A program made the translations under genes and the position numbers. DNA of 64,000 bases from Fodinibius salicampi. GTDB taxonomy: Bacteria > Bacteroidota > Rhodothermia > Balneolales > Balneolaceae. The notes under the pieces were generated by a model, which worked only from the letters and a program-made list of their open reading frames with translations, did no database searches and had not been told where the DNA came from. Positions 51,100 through 61,612 of the stretch are shown here, piece by piece (position 1 is the first letter of the stretch; every line of letters begins with the position of its first letter). The stretch covers positions 124,001 to 188,000 of the forward strand of contig NZ_BAABRS010000002.1 in the NCBI RefSeq assembly GCF_039545095.1, given 5' to 3'.

Positions 51100-52635
51100 T
51101 TGGAATTTTCTTTCGTCGATTATGCCGTTATTTTAGTATACCTTGTGGGCGTTGCATATATAGGAGTACGCATTGCCGGACGGCAATCTTCAACAGCAGA
51201 TTATTTTTTGGGAGGGCATGATATTCCTTGGTGGGCGGTCCTGTTTTCAGTCGTTGCCACCGAAACAAGTACGCTTACTTTTATAAGTGTGCCCGCTGTA
51301 GCTTATGGCGGAAACCTGACTTTTCTACAGATAACCCTGGGTTATATTGTGGGACGTATTATTGTCAGCTTACTCTTTCTTCCTTCCTACGTTGACGGGA
51401 ATATGACAACCGCCTATCAATTTTTAAAAGAGCGTTTTGGCAACTCTATGCGGAATGCAGCCAGCACCACGTTTATGGTTACGCGATTGTTGGCCGATGG
51501 AGTACGATTGTTTGCTACAGCCATTCCGCTGGCTATAATTATGCGACTGGGTGGAGCTTTTGTGGGGTGGACTGACTTTGAAGTCTATTTGCTTGCAATT
51601 GCAGCTATTGCTGTAGTTACTCTTATATATACCCTTATTGGCGGTATCAAGGCGGTGGTTTGGATGGATGTCATGCAGATGGCTGTTTATGTAGGAGGAG
51701 CTGTTTTTGCCGGAGCAATTATGATTTCCAATTTGCCGGAGGGAATAGGTGGAGCTCTGAATCTGGCAGCCGAAACAGATAAGCTTCAGGTTATCCGTTT
51801 CGGTTTTGATCTAACTTTTGCTGAATTTATTGCCCAACCTTATACTTTTTTTACGGCTTTAATTGGTGGGGCTGTTTTTTCCGTTGCTTCCCACGGCACC
51901 GATCAGCTGATTGTACAGCGATTGTTAACCACCCGTAATACAAAGAACAGTCAGAAGGCGTTGGTATGGAGTGGGGTGGTCGTCGCTCTGCAGTTTGGAC
52001 TCTTTTTATTTATCGGATTGTTGCTGTATGCATTTTATGATGCACAGTCGGCCACTGAGCTGGGACTGGCTACCAACGATGAAATTTTTGCAAAGTTTAT
52101 TGTTGAAGAGCTACCCATGGGTTTTTCCGGACTTATAGTAGCTTCCCTGTTTGCGGCGGCAATGAGCAGTCTCAGTTCCTCCCTTAATTCGCTGGCTTCC
52201 TCTACTACTTTTGATCTTTACAAGCCATACTTTGGTAAAGGTAATACGCAGGATGAGGACCTGTATGTTTCTCGCATTATTACGGTAGTTTGGGCGATCA
52301 TTTTGACCGGCTCAGCCTTCTTTTTTGCATTTTTACAGCTACAAGAGGGGGAACGTCCTGCTGTGGTGGAATTGGGACTCGGTATCGCTTCTTATACCTA
52401 TGGGGGATTGTTGGGGGCGTTCCTGTTAGGTCGGCTGTTTGCGAAGCCGGATAAGCGGGATGCAATGATCGGTTTTTTCGCGGGATTAACCTCACTTCTT
52501 TTTATGGTAGAGGGTCCGATTCACAATCTGTTGCCTGGCGAGCCCCTGGCTATTGCCTGGCCGCTATATACGGTGGTGGGTAGCCTGATTGTGGTGATTG
52601 TAGGATCGCTTTCAGCACAGATTCGAAATCGTTAA
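51100..52635 (+). CDS. sodium:solute symporter (SSS family)
   Basis: 511 aa from a TTG start at 51100, preceded by GGGTAGGA; no ATG fits the first helix. About 13 helices. Family features: YFLGGHDIPWWAVLFSVVAT near the N-terminus, ETSTLTFISVPAVAYGGNLT, and the signature-like SLFAAAMSSLSSSLNSLAST with the Na+-site Ser/Thr. The neighbouring NagB–PIG-L gene suggests an amino sugar or related substrate, but a sugar, sialate or other solute is equally possible from sequence. The alcohol dehydrogenase gene follows by 11 bp. Confidence 0.9.
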   Translation: MEFSFVDYAVILVYLVGVAYIGVRIAGRQSSTADYFLGGHDIPWWAVLFSVVATETSTLTFISVPAVAYGGNLTFLQITLGYIVGRIIVSLLFLPSYVDGNMTTAYQFLKERFGNSMRNAASTTFMVTRLLADGVRLFATAIPLAIIMRLGGAFVGWTDFEVYLLAIAAIAVVTLIYTLIGGIKAVVWMDVMQMAVYVGGAVFAGAIMISNLPEGIGGALNLAAETDKLQVIRFGFDLTFAEFIAQPYTFFTALIGGAVFSVASHGTDQLIVQRLLTTRNTKNSQKALVWSGVVVALQFGLFLFIGLLLYAFYDAQSATELGLATNDEIFAKFIVEELPMGFSGLIVASLFAAAMSSLSSSLNSLASSTTFDLYKPYFGKGNTQDEDLYVSRIITVVWAIILTGSAFFFAFLQLQEGERPAVVELGLGIASYTYGGLLGAFLLGRLFAKPDKRDAMIGFFAGLTSLLFMVEGPIHNLLPGEPLAIAWPLYTVVGSLIVVIVGSLSAQIRNR

Positions 52636-52646
52636 TTTACAGGACT

Positions 52647-53642
52647 ATGAAAGCAATGGTCCTGCATAAGGCAAATGAAGCACTCCAGCTTGAAGAGGTG
52701 GATAAGCCCTCCCCGGGGAATCGACAGGTGCTGATCAGGGTGCAGTCGTGTGGGGTTTGTCGCACCGACCTCCATATTCTGGATGGTGATCTTGAAGAGC
52801 TAAACCTGCCGCTGATTCCCGGTCACCAGATCGTTGGTGTGGTGGAGAAAACAGGGTCTGAAGCACGGAAATTTAAAAAAGGAGATAAAATCGGGGTGCC
52901 GTGGCTGGGACAAACCTGTGGCGAGTGCGTGTACTGCGAAAGAGGGGAAGAGAATTTGTGTGATGAAGCTCGGTTTACAGGTTATAATATTAACGGTGGA
53001 TTTTCTGAGTTTACCGTAGCCGACGAGCGTTACTGCTTTCCTATTCCAGAATTTTATGATGCTCATCAGGCCGCACCACTGCTCTGTGCGGGACTGATCG
53101 GGTACCGGGCGCTGCGAATGGCCGGGGAAGGTGAGACAATAGGACTCTATGGGTTTGGCTCTTCAGCTCATATCCTTACGCAGCTGATTGTCCATCAGGA
53201 ACGAGAGGTATATGCCTTTACCCGTCCGGGAGATGAAGCGGGGCAGCAGTTTGCACTGGAACGGGGAGCCGTCTGGGCCGGGGGATCAGAAACGCTACCG
53301 CCCGAACCACTGGATGCGGCTATTATCTTTGCTCCGGTTGGCGCATTGGTACCCCAGGCACTTAAAAGTGTGAAAAAAGGCGGTCGGGTGGTATGTGCGG
53401 GCATCCATATGAGCGATATTCCTTCGTTCTCCTATAAGATCCTCTGGGGAGAGCGAAGTATAAAATCAGTGGCGAATCTGACCACGCGTGATGGGGAAGA
53501 GTTCATGAAACTGGCTCCGCAAATTCCGGTCCGCAGCAATATAACGGTGTATCCGCTGGATCAGGCAAATGAGGCTCTTGATGATTTAAGGGATGGAAAT
53601 TTTGAGGGGTCGGCGGTACTCACCATTGCATCGGATGAATGA
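52647..53642 (+). CDS. zinc-dependent alcohol dehydrogenase, AdhA-like
   Basis: A 331-aa MDR-family protein. Catalytic zinc ligands in SCGVCRTDLHILDGDL, then LIPGHQIVG. Four structural-zinc Cys are in CGECVYCERGEENLCDEARF. The Rossmann part has IGLYGFGSSAHILTQLIVHQ, a variant of GxGxxG. It oxidises or reduces alcohols and aldehydes with NAD(P). It follows the symporter by 11 bp and precedes the serine hydrolase by 15 bp, so the three may form an operon. Confidence 0.93.
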   Translation: MKAMVLHKANEALQLEEVDKPSPGNRQVLIRVQSCGVCRTDLHILDGDLEELNLPLIPGHQIVGVVEKTGSEARKFKKGDKIGVPWLGQTCGECVYCERGEENLCDEARFTGYNINGGFSEFTVADERYCFPIPEFYDAHQAAPLLCAGLIGYRALRMAGEGETIGLYGFGSSAHILTQLIVHQEREVYAFTRPGDEAGQQFALERGAVWAGGSETLPPEPLDAAIIFAPVGALVPQALKSVKKGGRVVCAGIHMSDIPSFSYKILWGERSIKSVANLTTRDGEEFMKLAPQIPVRSNITVYPLDQANEALDDLRDGNFEGSAVLTIASDE

Positions 53643-53657
53643 CTAATTTCACTGTAA

Positions 53658-54905
53658 ATGCATAGAAAAGTATTTTTTGGAATTTTGCTACTAGTCGGCA
53701 TGTTTTCGGGCTGCTCACAGGATTCAACGGCTCCGATAAATCAGTCTGCACGTGTTCCGGCCATTGATTCACTCATCCAGCGGGAGATTGTCGCCGACCA
53801 TATCCCGGGAGCAGTCATCCAGGTAAAAAAAGGCGATTCAGTCCTACACCGCGCGGCCTACGGTTATGCACAAAAATATGATTATGGCCTGAAACGATTG
53901 GAAGATCCCATACGAATGACTCCCGGGCATATATTTGATCTGGCATCTCTGACCAAAGTTATGGCCACTACTTTTGGTATTATGATGCTTGTCGATGCAG
54001 ACTCCATAGCACTGGATGATCCTATTCATAAATATTTACCGGAATTTAAGGGAGAAGTAAAATCCGGGATTACCATTCGTCATTTGTTAACACATACTTC
54101 CGGACTGCCACAGTGGGTACCTACCTATTATCATGCTTCGAATATCCAGGAGCGGTATCAATATATCGCTTCACTACCGCTTAAGTGGCCGGTGGGAGCC
54201 GAACGTCACTATAGCGATCTCGGTTTTATGCTGCTGGGTGATATTATTGAGAGGATTTCGGGCCAACAGCTGGATGACTATTTCGATGAAAGATTATATA
54301 TCCCTTTAAACCTGCAACATACAACTTTTAATCCTCTCAATAAAAAGGTCAGGGCAGAAGCAATCGCCGCAACTTCACATGGCAACCCTTTTGAAAAGCA
54401 GATGGTACATGATGATACGTTTGGGTACCAGGTGGATGTTGATCTCGACTCCTGGAACAATTGGCGGGATTATACGCTCCGAGGCGAAGTAAATGATGGC
54501 AATGCCTGGTATGCCAATAATGGTGTAGCGGGCCATGCCGGACTTTTTTCCACCATTGATGATTTGCAGGTGCTCGTTGATCTGTTGCTTGAAAGAGGTG
54601 AAGTGAACGGAAGACACCTCATCTCCTCATCCGTAATCGATACCTTTTTGACCAAAGATCAATATGGCAATGCGCTTGGCTGGGCTATGGATAAAAATAC
54701 GATATCTGCTAAAGGTTCCCCGGAAGGGACCTTTGGGCATACTGGATTTACGGGTACAAATATTGTTGCTGTACCTCAGGATTCAATATCTATTATTTTG
54801 CTTACCAATCGCCAGAATGTAGGACGCCAGGAAAACGGCTACTACTTTGATTTAGGGCCTCTCCGGCAGGATATATTTGATGAAGTTACACAAGAGATAA
54901 ACTAG
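53658..54905 (+). CDS. class-C beta-lactamase-family serine hydrolase, lipoprotein
   Basis: A 415-aa protein with a lipoprotein signal (LLLVGMFSGCSQDS, Cys19). Beta-lactamase/DD-peptidase fold motifs: FDLASLTKVMATTFGIMMLV (SxxK), the YSDLGFMLLGDIIERISG segment (YxN-like, here YSD) and GTFGHTGFTGTNIV (KTG-like, HTG). Such proteins act as esterases, D-amino peptidases or penicillin-binding-like hydrolases outside the cytoplasm; YSD and HTG suggest hydrolase or esterase rather than resistance enzyme. Third gene of the probable operon; the next gene is convergent, 3 bp away. Confidence 0.9.
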   Translation: MHRKVFFGILLLVGMFSGCSQDSTAPINQSARVPAIDSLIQREIVADHIPGAVIQVKKGDSVLHRAAYGYAQKYDYGLKRLEDPIRMTPGHIFDLASLTKVMATTFGIMMLVDADSIALDDPIHKYLPEFKGEVKSGITIRHLLTHTSGLPQWVPTYYHASNIQERYQYIASLPLKWPVGAERHYSDLGFMLLGDIIERISGQQLDDYFDERLYIPLNLQHTTFNPLNKKVRAEAIAATSHGNPFEKQMVHDDTFGYQVDVDLDSWNNWRDYTLRGEVNDGNAWYANNGVAGHAGLFSTIDDLQVLVDLLLERGEVNGRHLISSSVIDTFLTKDQYGNALGWAMDKNTISAKGSPEGTFGHTGFTGTNIVAVPQDSISIILLTNRQNVGRQENGYYFDLGPLRQDIFDEVTQEIN

Positions 54906-54908
54906 TTT

Positions 54909-55664
54909 TTAATCTTCATCAATACTGTGCTTCGGCTGATACTTTTGTTGTAAAAACCAAGTGTTAAAATGGAGCTCTTCGATCTTTATAATAATATTAT
55001 ATAGCCGGGCTTCAGGATCTGTTTTAAAGTAAACGAGTCCACGTATACTCTCATTGGGCCAAAGATCGGTAATGCGAAGGACCTCACCTTCCCAAAATTG
55101 GCGACTTTGTCGCAGGCTGGAGCGATCGTAACGATATTCCACGCGATCAATTTGTTGGTGTACCGCATTTTCGGCCAAATCTTCCCCGGCCTCTTCTCGT
55201 TCTTCCTTGGTATCAGCTGCCACTGCGCTTGCCACTGTTAACCCCTGCAAGGTATAAAATAGAAATTCATCGCCTTTTTGACGGACTTCCTGACGGGAAA
55301 GTTCCATATCAATATTCAGGATTTTTTGCTCAGGATCTTTAGCCGTATTAACGGTAAGCAACTTGCCGGGATTTTCAGGCTGCTCCCCGACATAGGATTC
55401 GTATTTAAACGAGTCGGGAGCTACCCGGATAAAGCGGTCAGAATTATTAATGACTTCGACTTCCAAAGCAAAAAGGTTGGAGGTATGCTCGTAATAACCT
55501 ACCGTTAGTTGCACACTGTCTTTTTGCATATGGATATATTCCACGCCCTGATAATACGAGGTTTGATTATTATCGGCTTCCGCTTTAAGACGATAAACAG
55601 GTTCGGGAGAGCAGGCTTGAATTCCTAATAGAACTCCGATAATAAACAGCAACAAACGTTTCAT
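54909..55664 (-). CDS. hypothetical lipoprotein
   Basis: A 251-aa protein with a lipobox (LLGIQACSPEP, Cys18). A beta-rich first half (VQLTVGYYEHTSNLFALEVE) suggests an immunoglobulin-like or FxLD-like domain describing a conserved hydration surface. Then comes a middle helical region (QGLTVASAVAADTKEEREEA) and a C-terminal strand segment. No family recognised with confidence. Single gene, convergent with the serine hydrolase. Confidence 0.75.
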   Translation of the reverse strand: MKRLLLFIIGVLLGIQACSPEPVYRLKAEADNNQTSYYQGVEYIHMQKDSVQLTVGYYEHTSNLFALEVEVINNSDRFIRVAPDSFKYESYVGEQPENPGKLLTVNTAKDPEQKILNIDMELSRQEVRQKGDEFLFYTLQGLTVASAVAADTKEEREEAGEDLAENAVHQQIDRVEYRYDRSSLRQSRQFWEGEVLRITDLWPNESIRGLVYFKTDPEARLYNIIIKIEELHFNTWFLQQKYQPKHSIDED

Positions 55665-55842
55665 AACTGAAAAGAATAAAAGGTTAACGGATGTTATGAA
55701 TGTCTATAAAAAATCTATCCAAAGAGGGTGATCAGTGAAATAGCATGAATATGTGAATGTATAGTTTTTTAGAAATATTAAGTTGTGTACAGGCGTTAGT
55801 GCTCATATAAAATTGATTATTATAACTTAAACCAGAGGTCCT

Positions 55843-56361
55843 ATGAAATCATTAGTCGCTATATTATCTGTCTTTATCTTAGTTGGTTGTCAGGGTGAAA
55901 GGGGGCCAATGGGACCTGAAGGGCCTCCTGGAACCAGTCTTATGGGACAGGCTTTTGAAGTGGAAGCCAGTTTTAATGGAGGGAATGACTACAGTCGTTA
56001 TTTCGATTTTCCATCAAATATAGAAGTATATGAATCTGATATTGTCGCTGTATATTTGCTTTGGGAGGTGGATGGAGATACGGGTTACGACGTGTGGCAG
56101 CCGCTACCCGTTTCTGTATTTTTTGATGATGGTGAGCTTCAATATGCTTTTGATCATACCGTGGCCGATGTACAGCTCTTCTTAACGGGAGATACCGACT
56201 TAAGCACGGTCGGCAGTGAATACACGCAGGATCAGATCTTTCGTGTGGTTATTTTGCCGGCTGAATATGTAGAATCCAATAAGGTGGATATGAGTAATAT
56301 GAACGAGGTTATGAAGGCTGTGGATAAAAGCAAGGTAGAACGCCTGCAACCAGCTGAATAA
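55843..56361 (+). CDS. small lipoprotein with a collagen-like GxP segment
   Basis: A 172-aa protein with a lipobox (FILVGCQGERG). Immediately after the lipidated Cys comes a short collagen-like run GPMGPEGPPGTS, then a beta-rich domain of about 130 residues (AFEVEASFNGGNDYSRYFDF, VYLLWEVDGDTGYDVWQPLP). The Gly-x-y stretch next to the lipid is a recurring architecture in Bacteroidota surface proteins, probably a spacer. Function unknown. A strong terminator follows. Confidence 0.8.
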   Translation: MKSLVAILSVFILVGCQGERGPMGPEGPPGTSLMGQAFEVEASFNGGNDYSRYFDFPSNIEVYESDIVAVYLLWEVDGDTGYDVWQPLPVSVFFDDGELQYAFDHTVADVQLFLTGDTDLSTVGSEYTQDQIFRVVILPAEYVESNKVDMSNMNEVMKAVDKSKVERLQPAE

Positions 56362-56380
56362 ATTTAATTATTTAAGAAGC

Positions 56381-56417
56381 AGACATGCCAGGTTTCCAGG
56401 ACTTGGCATGTCTTTTT
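56381..56417. terminator. intrinsic terminator between the lipoprotein gene and metH
   Basis: AGACATGCCA (56381–56390) and TGGCATGTCT (56404–56413) are perfect 10-bp arms followed by TTTTT. It terminates the forward lipoprotein gene and may also serve the convergent metH. Confidence 0.85.
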
Positions 56418-59400
56418 CATGGCTCATAATTTAAGTTCGAGCCTAACCATCGCTCTACTTCTTTCACGCTCATATCTTTACGCTGTGCATAATGCTCGAT
56501 TTGATCTTTGCCTAAATTACCAACATTGAAATAAGTAGAGTCGGGATGCGCAAAATACAAACCGCTAACGGAGGCCGCTGGATTCATGGCAAAGTGTTCT
56601 GTTAGGTAAATGCCCGCTTCTTCTTCAACATCAAGCAAGTCAAATAGGATACGTTTTTCGGTATGGTCGGGCTGGGCCGGGTAACCGGCAGCGGGTCGTA
56701 TGCCCTGATACTGCTCGCGGATGAGCGATTCATTGCTATAGCTCTCATTTGGCGCATACCCCCAGATATTTTTCCGTACTTTTTCATGCAGTAGCTCCGT
56801 AAAAGCCTCTGCCAGTCTATCCGCCAACGCCTTGGTAAGAATGGCATTGTAATCATCGTGATCGTCCTCGAACTGCTGGACGAGCTCTGGCGCGCCAATG
56901 CCGGCCGTTACGGCAAAACCTCCCATATAATCGGGAATACCCGTCTCTTTGGGAGCTACAAAATCAGATAACGCTTTATTTGGCTGGCCTCTCCGCTTTT
57001 TGGCCTGCTGGCGCAGCATGTGAAAGGTGGTAAGCACCTCTTTACGACTGTCATCAGTATAAAGCTCCACATCATCGCCCACAGCATTGGCCGGATACAA
57101 TCCCAATACGGCACGTGCCTTTAACAGCTTTTGATCGATAATTTTATCGAGCAGCTCGTTGGCATCGTCGTAGAGTTTTTGAGCCTCTTCGCCGTACTTT
57201 TCGTCTTCCAAAACTTCGGGAAATTTTCCTTTCATCTGCCAAGCGATGAAAAATGGTCCCCAGTCGATATAATTCCGAATTTCTTCCAGGGGATAATTGT
57301 CAAATACCTGTTTGCCCAGCTTATTGGGCTTGGTGATCTCAGTAGATTCCCAGTTAATGGAAGTGGCATTCTCCCGGGCCTCCTCAATCGGCAGATAGGT
57401 TTTTCGATTGGCTCGTCCCTCATGCCGTTCGCGCAATTTTATATATTCGTTCTTCGTCTTTTTCAAGAATTCTTCGCGCAGTGTCTTGGAAACCAGGTTG
57501 CCGGTTACCGATACAGAGCGGGAAGCGTCTAGAACGTGAATAACCGGCTGATCGTAATTTGGTTCAATTTTTACGGCGGTATGAGTACGTGATGTCGTAG
57601 CTCCACCAATGAGGAGTGGCTGCTCAAAATCTTCTCGTTTCAGCTCCTTGGCCACGTGTACCATTTCATCCAGCGAAGGGGTAATAAGTCCGCTGAGTCC
57701 GATGATATCCACCTTGTTCTTGCGCGCTTCTTCAAGAATTTTATCTGAGGGAACCATAACTCCCAAATCAATTACATCAAAATTGTTACAGCGGAGGACC
57801 ACCGCCACGATATTTTTGCCGATATCGTGTACATCTCCTTTAACGGTAGCCAGCAGAACTTTTGCTTTGGGTTCACTGTTCTTATTCTTTGCTTTCTCTT
57901 TTTCGATATAGGGAATGAGATGAGCCACGCCCTTTTTCATTACCCGGGCACTTTTTACCACCTGCGGTAAAAACATCTTGCCCGATCCGAAGAGATCACC
58001 AACCACATCCATTCCGGACATCATGGGACCTTCAATCACTTCGATAGGTTGATCATACTTTTGGCGCGCTTCTTCCACGTCATCCACAATATGCTTGACG
58101 ATACCTTTAACCAGTGCATGTTGAATCCGTTCTTCTACAGATTTAGTTCTCCACTCCTGGGTTTTTTCCTTGGATTCAGTCTTATCATCCTTAATTTCCT
58201 CGGCATAATCCACGAGCCGTTGTGTTGCATCATCACGGCGATTAAGCAGAACATCCTCAACAAGCTCCCGCAACTTTTTAGGGATCTCTTCATACACTTC
58301 CAGCTGACCCGCATTGACAATAGCCATATCGAGTCCGGCCTGTATGGCGTGATACAGAAAAGCCGAGTGCATCGCTTCACGGACCTTATTATTGCCCCGA
58401 AATGAGAAAGAAATGTTGCTGAGTCCCCCACTTACTTTGGCCAGCGGCAAATTCTCCTTAATCCATTCGGTGGCGCGGATGAAATCAACGGCATAATTAT
58501 TATGCTCTTCTATCCCAGTGGCCACAGTCAAGATATTGGGGTCAAAAATGATATCCTGTGGAGCAAAACCAACCTCTTCGGTAAGGATACGATAGGCCCG
58601 GTCGGCAATTTCAATGCGACGTTCATAACTGTCGGCCTGTCCTTTTTCGTCAAAGCCCATGACCACCACGGCACCCCCAAAGTTGAGGATCTCCCGCGCA
58701 TGCTCTTTAAATTCTTCTTCGCCTTCTTTTAGGCTGATAGAGTTCACGACGCATTTCCCTTGCACCGTTTTGAGTCCCGCTTTAAGTACCGACCATTTGG
58801 AGGAGTCGATCATAATTGGAACGCGTGAGATATCTGGCTCGGTAGCCACCAGCTGCAGGAAATCGACCATCACTTCTTCCGATTCGAGCATGCCCTCATC
58901 CATATTAATGTCGATAATCTGGGCACCGTTTTCTACCTGTTGCCGTGCAACCGAGAGCGCTTCCTCGTATTCCTCGTTCTTGATGAGACGTTTGAACTTG
59001 CGTGATCCCATGACGTTTGTACGCTCACCGATATTAACGAAATTGGTATCGGGACGTACCACCAGGGGTTCGAGGCCGCTGAGACGCAGGTATGGCTTTT
59101 GGTCTGGAATCCGGCGCGGTTCACATTCTTTGGCAGCTTCAGCCATAGCTTCAATGTGTTCGGGTGTAGTACCACAACAGCCGCCTACCAGGTTTACAAA
59201 ATTGGATTCGGCGTAATCTCGCATCTGATCCGCCATAAATTCCGGTGACTCATTATAGTCGCCCATCTCATCGGGCAGCCCGGCATTGGGATAAAGGCTG
59301 GTATGACAGTCGGCAATGTTGGCTAGTTCCTCGATATAGGGACGCATCTGCTTGGATCCCAGCGAGCAGTTGAGTCCTACACTTACCAGGTTCTTGGTGT

Positions 59401-60106
59401 GTGAAACCGAAATCCAGAATGCCTCGGTTGTTTGCCCGGAGAGTGTACGTCCACTTTGATCTACAATAGTACCGGAAATCATTACCGGCATTTCGTTACC
59501 GGTTTCCTCCCCGTATTTGTGGATGGCGTAAATGGCCGCCTTCGCGTTCAGTGTATCAAAAATGGTTTCCACCAGCAGCATATCAACGCCTCCCTCCACC
59601 AAGCCTTTAATTTGTTCAGTATAAGATTCCTTCAGCTGATCGAAAGTGATATCCCGGTAGCCCGGATCTTCAACATCCGGTGAAAGGGAAAGCGTTTTGT
59701 TGGTAGGGCCAATGGCACCGGCAACGAGGCGGGGTTTGTCGGGAGTTTTTTTTGTAAACTCATCCGCTACTTCGCGTGCATTCTCAGCGGCGGCCACATT
59801 GAGCTCATAGGCCAGGTCCTGCATATGGTAGTCGGCCTGTGAAATAGACGTGCTGTTAAAAGTATTGGTTTCTATAATATCGGAACCGGCGGCAAGGAAT
59901 TGGCGGTGGATATCTTTGATAATATCCGGCTGGGTAAGGCTCAAAAGGTCATTGTTCCCTTTGAGTTCAGCCTTTGTATAGTCAGTAAACCGCTCGCCGC
60001 GGTAATCTTCTTCAGAAAGATTGTGCTCTTGGATCATCGTGCCCATGGCACCATCCAGAATAAGAATACGGTCGTTCAGTAAATCCTGAATTTCGTCAAA
60101 AGTCAT
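56417..60106 (-). CDS. metH: cobalamin-dependent methionine synthase
   Basis: 1229 aa from the ATG at 60106; the ORF also reads upstream from a TTG at 60151. All four modules are present. The homocysteine domain has [11 protein letters not shown] and zinc Cys in GLNCSLG and [12 protein letters not shown]. The methyltetrahydrofolate domain has [18 protein letters not shown]. The cobalamin domain has GDVHDIGKN, with the axial His at about residue 760. The C-terminal reactivation domain has [14 protein letters not shown]. It makes methionine from homocysteine using methyl-THF, which MetF next door supplies. Divergent from metF across 157 bp; no B12 or SAM riboswitch seen in the leader. Confidence 0.98.
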   Translation of the reverse strand: MTFDEIQDLLNDRILILDGAMGTMIQEHNLSEEDYRGERFTDYTKAELKGNNDLLSLTQPDIIKDIHRQFLAAGSDIIETNTFNSTSISQADYHMQDLAYELNVAAAENAREVADEFTKKTPDKPRLVAGAIGPTNKTLSLSPDVEDPGYRDITFDQLKESYTEQIKGLVEGGVDMLLVETIFDTLNAKAAIYAIHKYGEETGNEMPVMISGTIVDQSGRTLSGQTTEAFWISVSHTKNLVSVGLNCSLGSKQMRPYIEELANIADCHTSLYPNAGLPDEMGDYNESPEFMADQMRDYAESNFVNLVGGCCGTTPEHIEAMAEAAKECEPRRIPDQKPYLRLSGLEPLVVRPDTNFVNIGERTNVMGSRKFKRLIKNEEYEEALSVARQQVENGAQIIDINMDEGMLESEEVMVDFLQLVATEPDISRVPIMIDSSKWSVLKAGLKTVQGKCVVNSISLKEGEEEFKEHAREILNFGGAVVVMGFDEKGQADSYERRIEIADRAYRILTEEVGFAPQDIIFDPNILTVATGIEEHNNYAVDFIRATEWIKENLPLAKVSGGLSNISFSFRGNNKVREAMHSAFLYHAIQAGLDMAIVNAGQLEVYEEIPKKLRELVEDVLLNRRDDATQRLVDYAEEIKDDKTESKEKTQEWRTKSVEERIQHALVKGIVKHIVDDVEEARQKYDQPIEVIEGPMMSGMDVVGDLFGSGKMFLPQVVKSARVMKKGVAHLIPYIEKEKAKNKNSEPKAKVLLATVKGDVHDIGKNIVAVVLRCNNFDVIDLGVMVPSDKILEEARKNKVDIIGLSGLITPSLDEMVHVAKELKREDFEQPLLIGGATTSRTHTAVKIEPNYDQPVIHVLDASRSVSVTGNLVSKTLREEFLKKTKNEYIKLRERHEGRANRKTYLPIEEARENATSINWESTEITKPNKLGKQVFDNYPLEEIRNYIDWGPFFIAWQMKGKFPEVLEDEKYGEEAQKLYDDANELLDKIIDQKLLKARAVLGLYPANAVGDDVELYTDDSRKEVLTTFHMLRQQAKKRRGQPNKALSDFVAPKETGIPDYMGGFAVTAGIGAPELVQQFEDDHDDYNAILTKALADRLAEAFTELLHEKVRKNIWGYAPNESYSNESLIREQYQGIRPAAGYPAQPDHTEKRILFDLLDVEEEAGIYLTEHFAMNPAASVSGLYFAHPDSTYFNVGNLGKDQIEHYAQRKDMSVKEVERWLGSNLNYEP

Positions 60107-60263
60107 ATCGTTCGGTCGGTAATCGATTGTTAGGTACTTGTATTTGCACAAAAAGTTTCAACTAAGTCATCAAGTGATTACCTTTGATGCGTAAATACGC
60201 AATATAGCGATGACCCGCTGAAATTTTTTTGCTTACCCAAAGATACAATAAATAGTATACTAA

Positions 60264-61232
60264 ATGAAAGTCGTTGAACATTATAGTCGAGCAGAAGAGC
60301 CACTAATATCCTTTGAGATTATTCCCCCTAAAAGAGGAGGGTCCGTAAAAAAGGTATTTGACCTGCTTGATCAGGTGATGAAATATGATCCGCCCTTTAT
60401 TGATGTAACTTACCATGCCGCCGAATCACATTACGAGGAGCTGAGCGATGGAACCATCAAGCGGCATATTAAGAGGAAGCGTCCCGGTACGATTGGGCTA
60501 TGTGCTGCTATTATGCATAAATATGGAGTGGATCCCGTACCGCATCTGATATGTGAGGGGTTTACAAAGGAGGAAACTGAGGATGCTCTGATTGAGCTGA
60601 ATTATCTCGGTATTGATAATGTACTGGCCATCCGGGGAGATGCCGCCGAAAATTCTGTGCAGCGGTTAAAGAACGGGACAACCAATAAATATGCGGTTGA
60701 TTTAGTCAAGCAGATTAAAGACATGAACGAAGGGCGTTATCTGGATGATATCACGAATGCCCAGGAAACAAATTTTTGCGTAGGTGTGGCCGGTTATCCT
60801 GAGAAGCATTTTGAGGCTCCGAATCTTGATTTTGATATCCAGATGCTCAAAAACAAAGTGGATTCGGGCGGAGATTATATTGTAACACAGATGTTTTTTG
60901 ATAACGAAGCCTTTTTTCGGTTTGTGGATAAATGCCGGGAGGCGGGCATTGAGTGCCCCATCGTACCCGGACTGAAAATTCTGACGAGAGAGCGGCATCT
61001 TAACTTTTTGCCCAAATATTTCCATCTTAATATTCCTGAGGAACTTTCTGACGAGGTACAGGCTAATCCGACCGAAGCGCGGAATATCGGTATTGAATGG
61101 GGAATTCAACAGTGTACCGAATTGTTGGAGGGAGGGGTGCCCGGTATCCATTTCTATATTATGGGAGATCCTACACCTGCCCTTAATGTTATTGACGGCT
61201 TGCCAATGGGACATAAGGCAGTCGGGAAATAG
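60264..61232 (+). CDS. metF: methylenetetrahydrofolate reductase
   Basis: A 322-aa protein of the MTHFR family. Signatures: SFEIIPPKRGGSVKKVFDLL, FIDVTYHAAESHYEEL, LGIDNVLAIRGDA (flavin and substrate site), CVGVAGYPEKHFEAPNLDFD, GGDYIVTQMFFDNEAFFRFV and PGLKILTRERHLNFLPKYFH. It reduces 5,10-methylene-THF to 5-methyl-THF with FAD, the methyl donor for MetH. Divergent from metH, so the two share a promoter region. Confidence 0.96.
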   Translation: MKVVEHYSRAEEPLISFEIIPPKRGGSVKKVFDLLDQVMKYDPPFIDVTYHAAESHYEELSDGTIKRHIKRKRPGTIGLCAAIMHKYGVDPVPHLICEGFTKEETEDALIELNYLGIDNVLAIRGDAAENSVQRLKNGTTNKYAVDLVKQIKDMNEGRYLDDITNAQETNFCVGVAGYPEKHFEAPNLDFDIQMLKNKVDSGGDYIVTQMFFDNEAFFRFVDKCREAGIECPIVPGLKILTRERHLNFLPKYFHLNIPEELSDEVQANPTEARNIGIEWGIQQCTELLEGGVPGIHFYIMGDPTPALNVIDGLPMGHKAVGK

Positions 61233-61612
61233 GAAAGGAGAGAATGAGACTTAGGTATCAATAGATTTCAACCTGGATTAGCATAATAATGGGGATATTA
61301 TTTCTGATTAGGCAACCCAATAAATGAGTTGGTAATGACTTCGAATATTTAGAATTGAATTTATGATTCTAAGTATTTTCACATGTATCCATGTTGGTAT
61401 AGGATAGCCATTCTAATTTTTTGAAGACAAACCTTGCTTGACAAGGTGCTGGTCATACCTGTTGCTGTTCTTATTTTAAAGCTCTCCCGAATTCAATATT
61501 AGGTTTTGCTAATATTGCCCATTCTGCATTGATTTATAAATAAATAATTGGAACTTTCGCAGGACAAAAAATAGATTTTCAGGGTTTATTTTAACATTTA
61601 ATATATCATCAA
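61233..61612. other. 380-bp intergenic region before the histidine kinase
   Basis: AT-rich sequence without a convincing ORF on either strand. It contains a small CCTTG-CTTGA-CAAGG hairpin near 61431 and probably the promoter of the histidine kinase gene, but no element strong enough to name. Confidence 0.5.

Noticed and set aside
60107-60263. Cobalamin or SAM riboswitch between metH and metF
   Set aside because: The 157-bp spacer has none of the conserved blocks of either aptamer.
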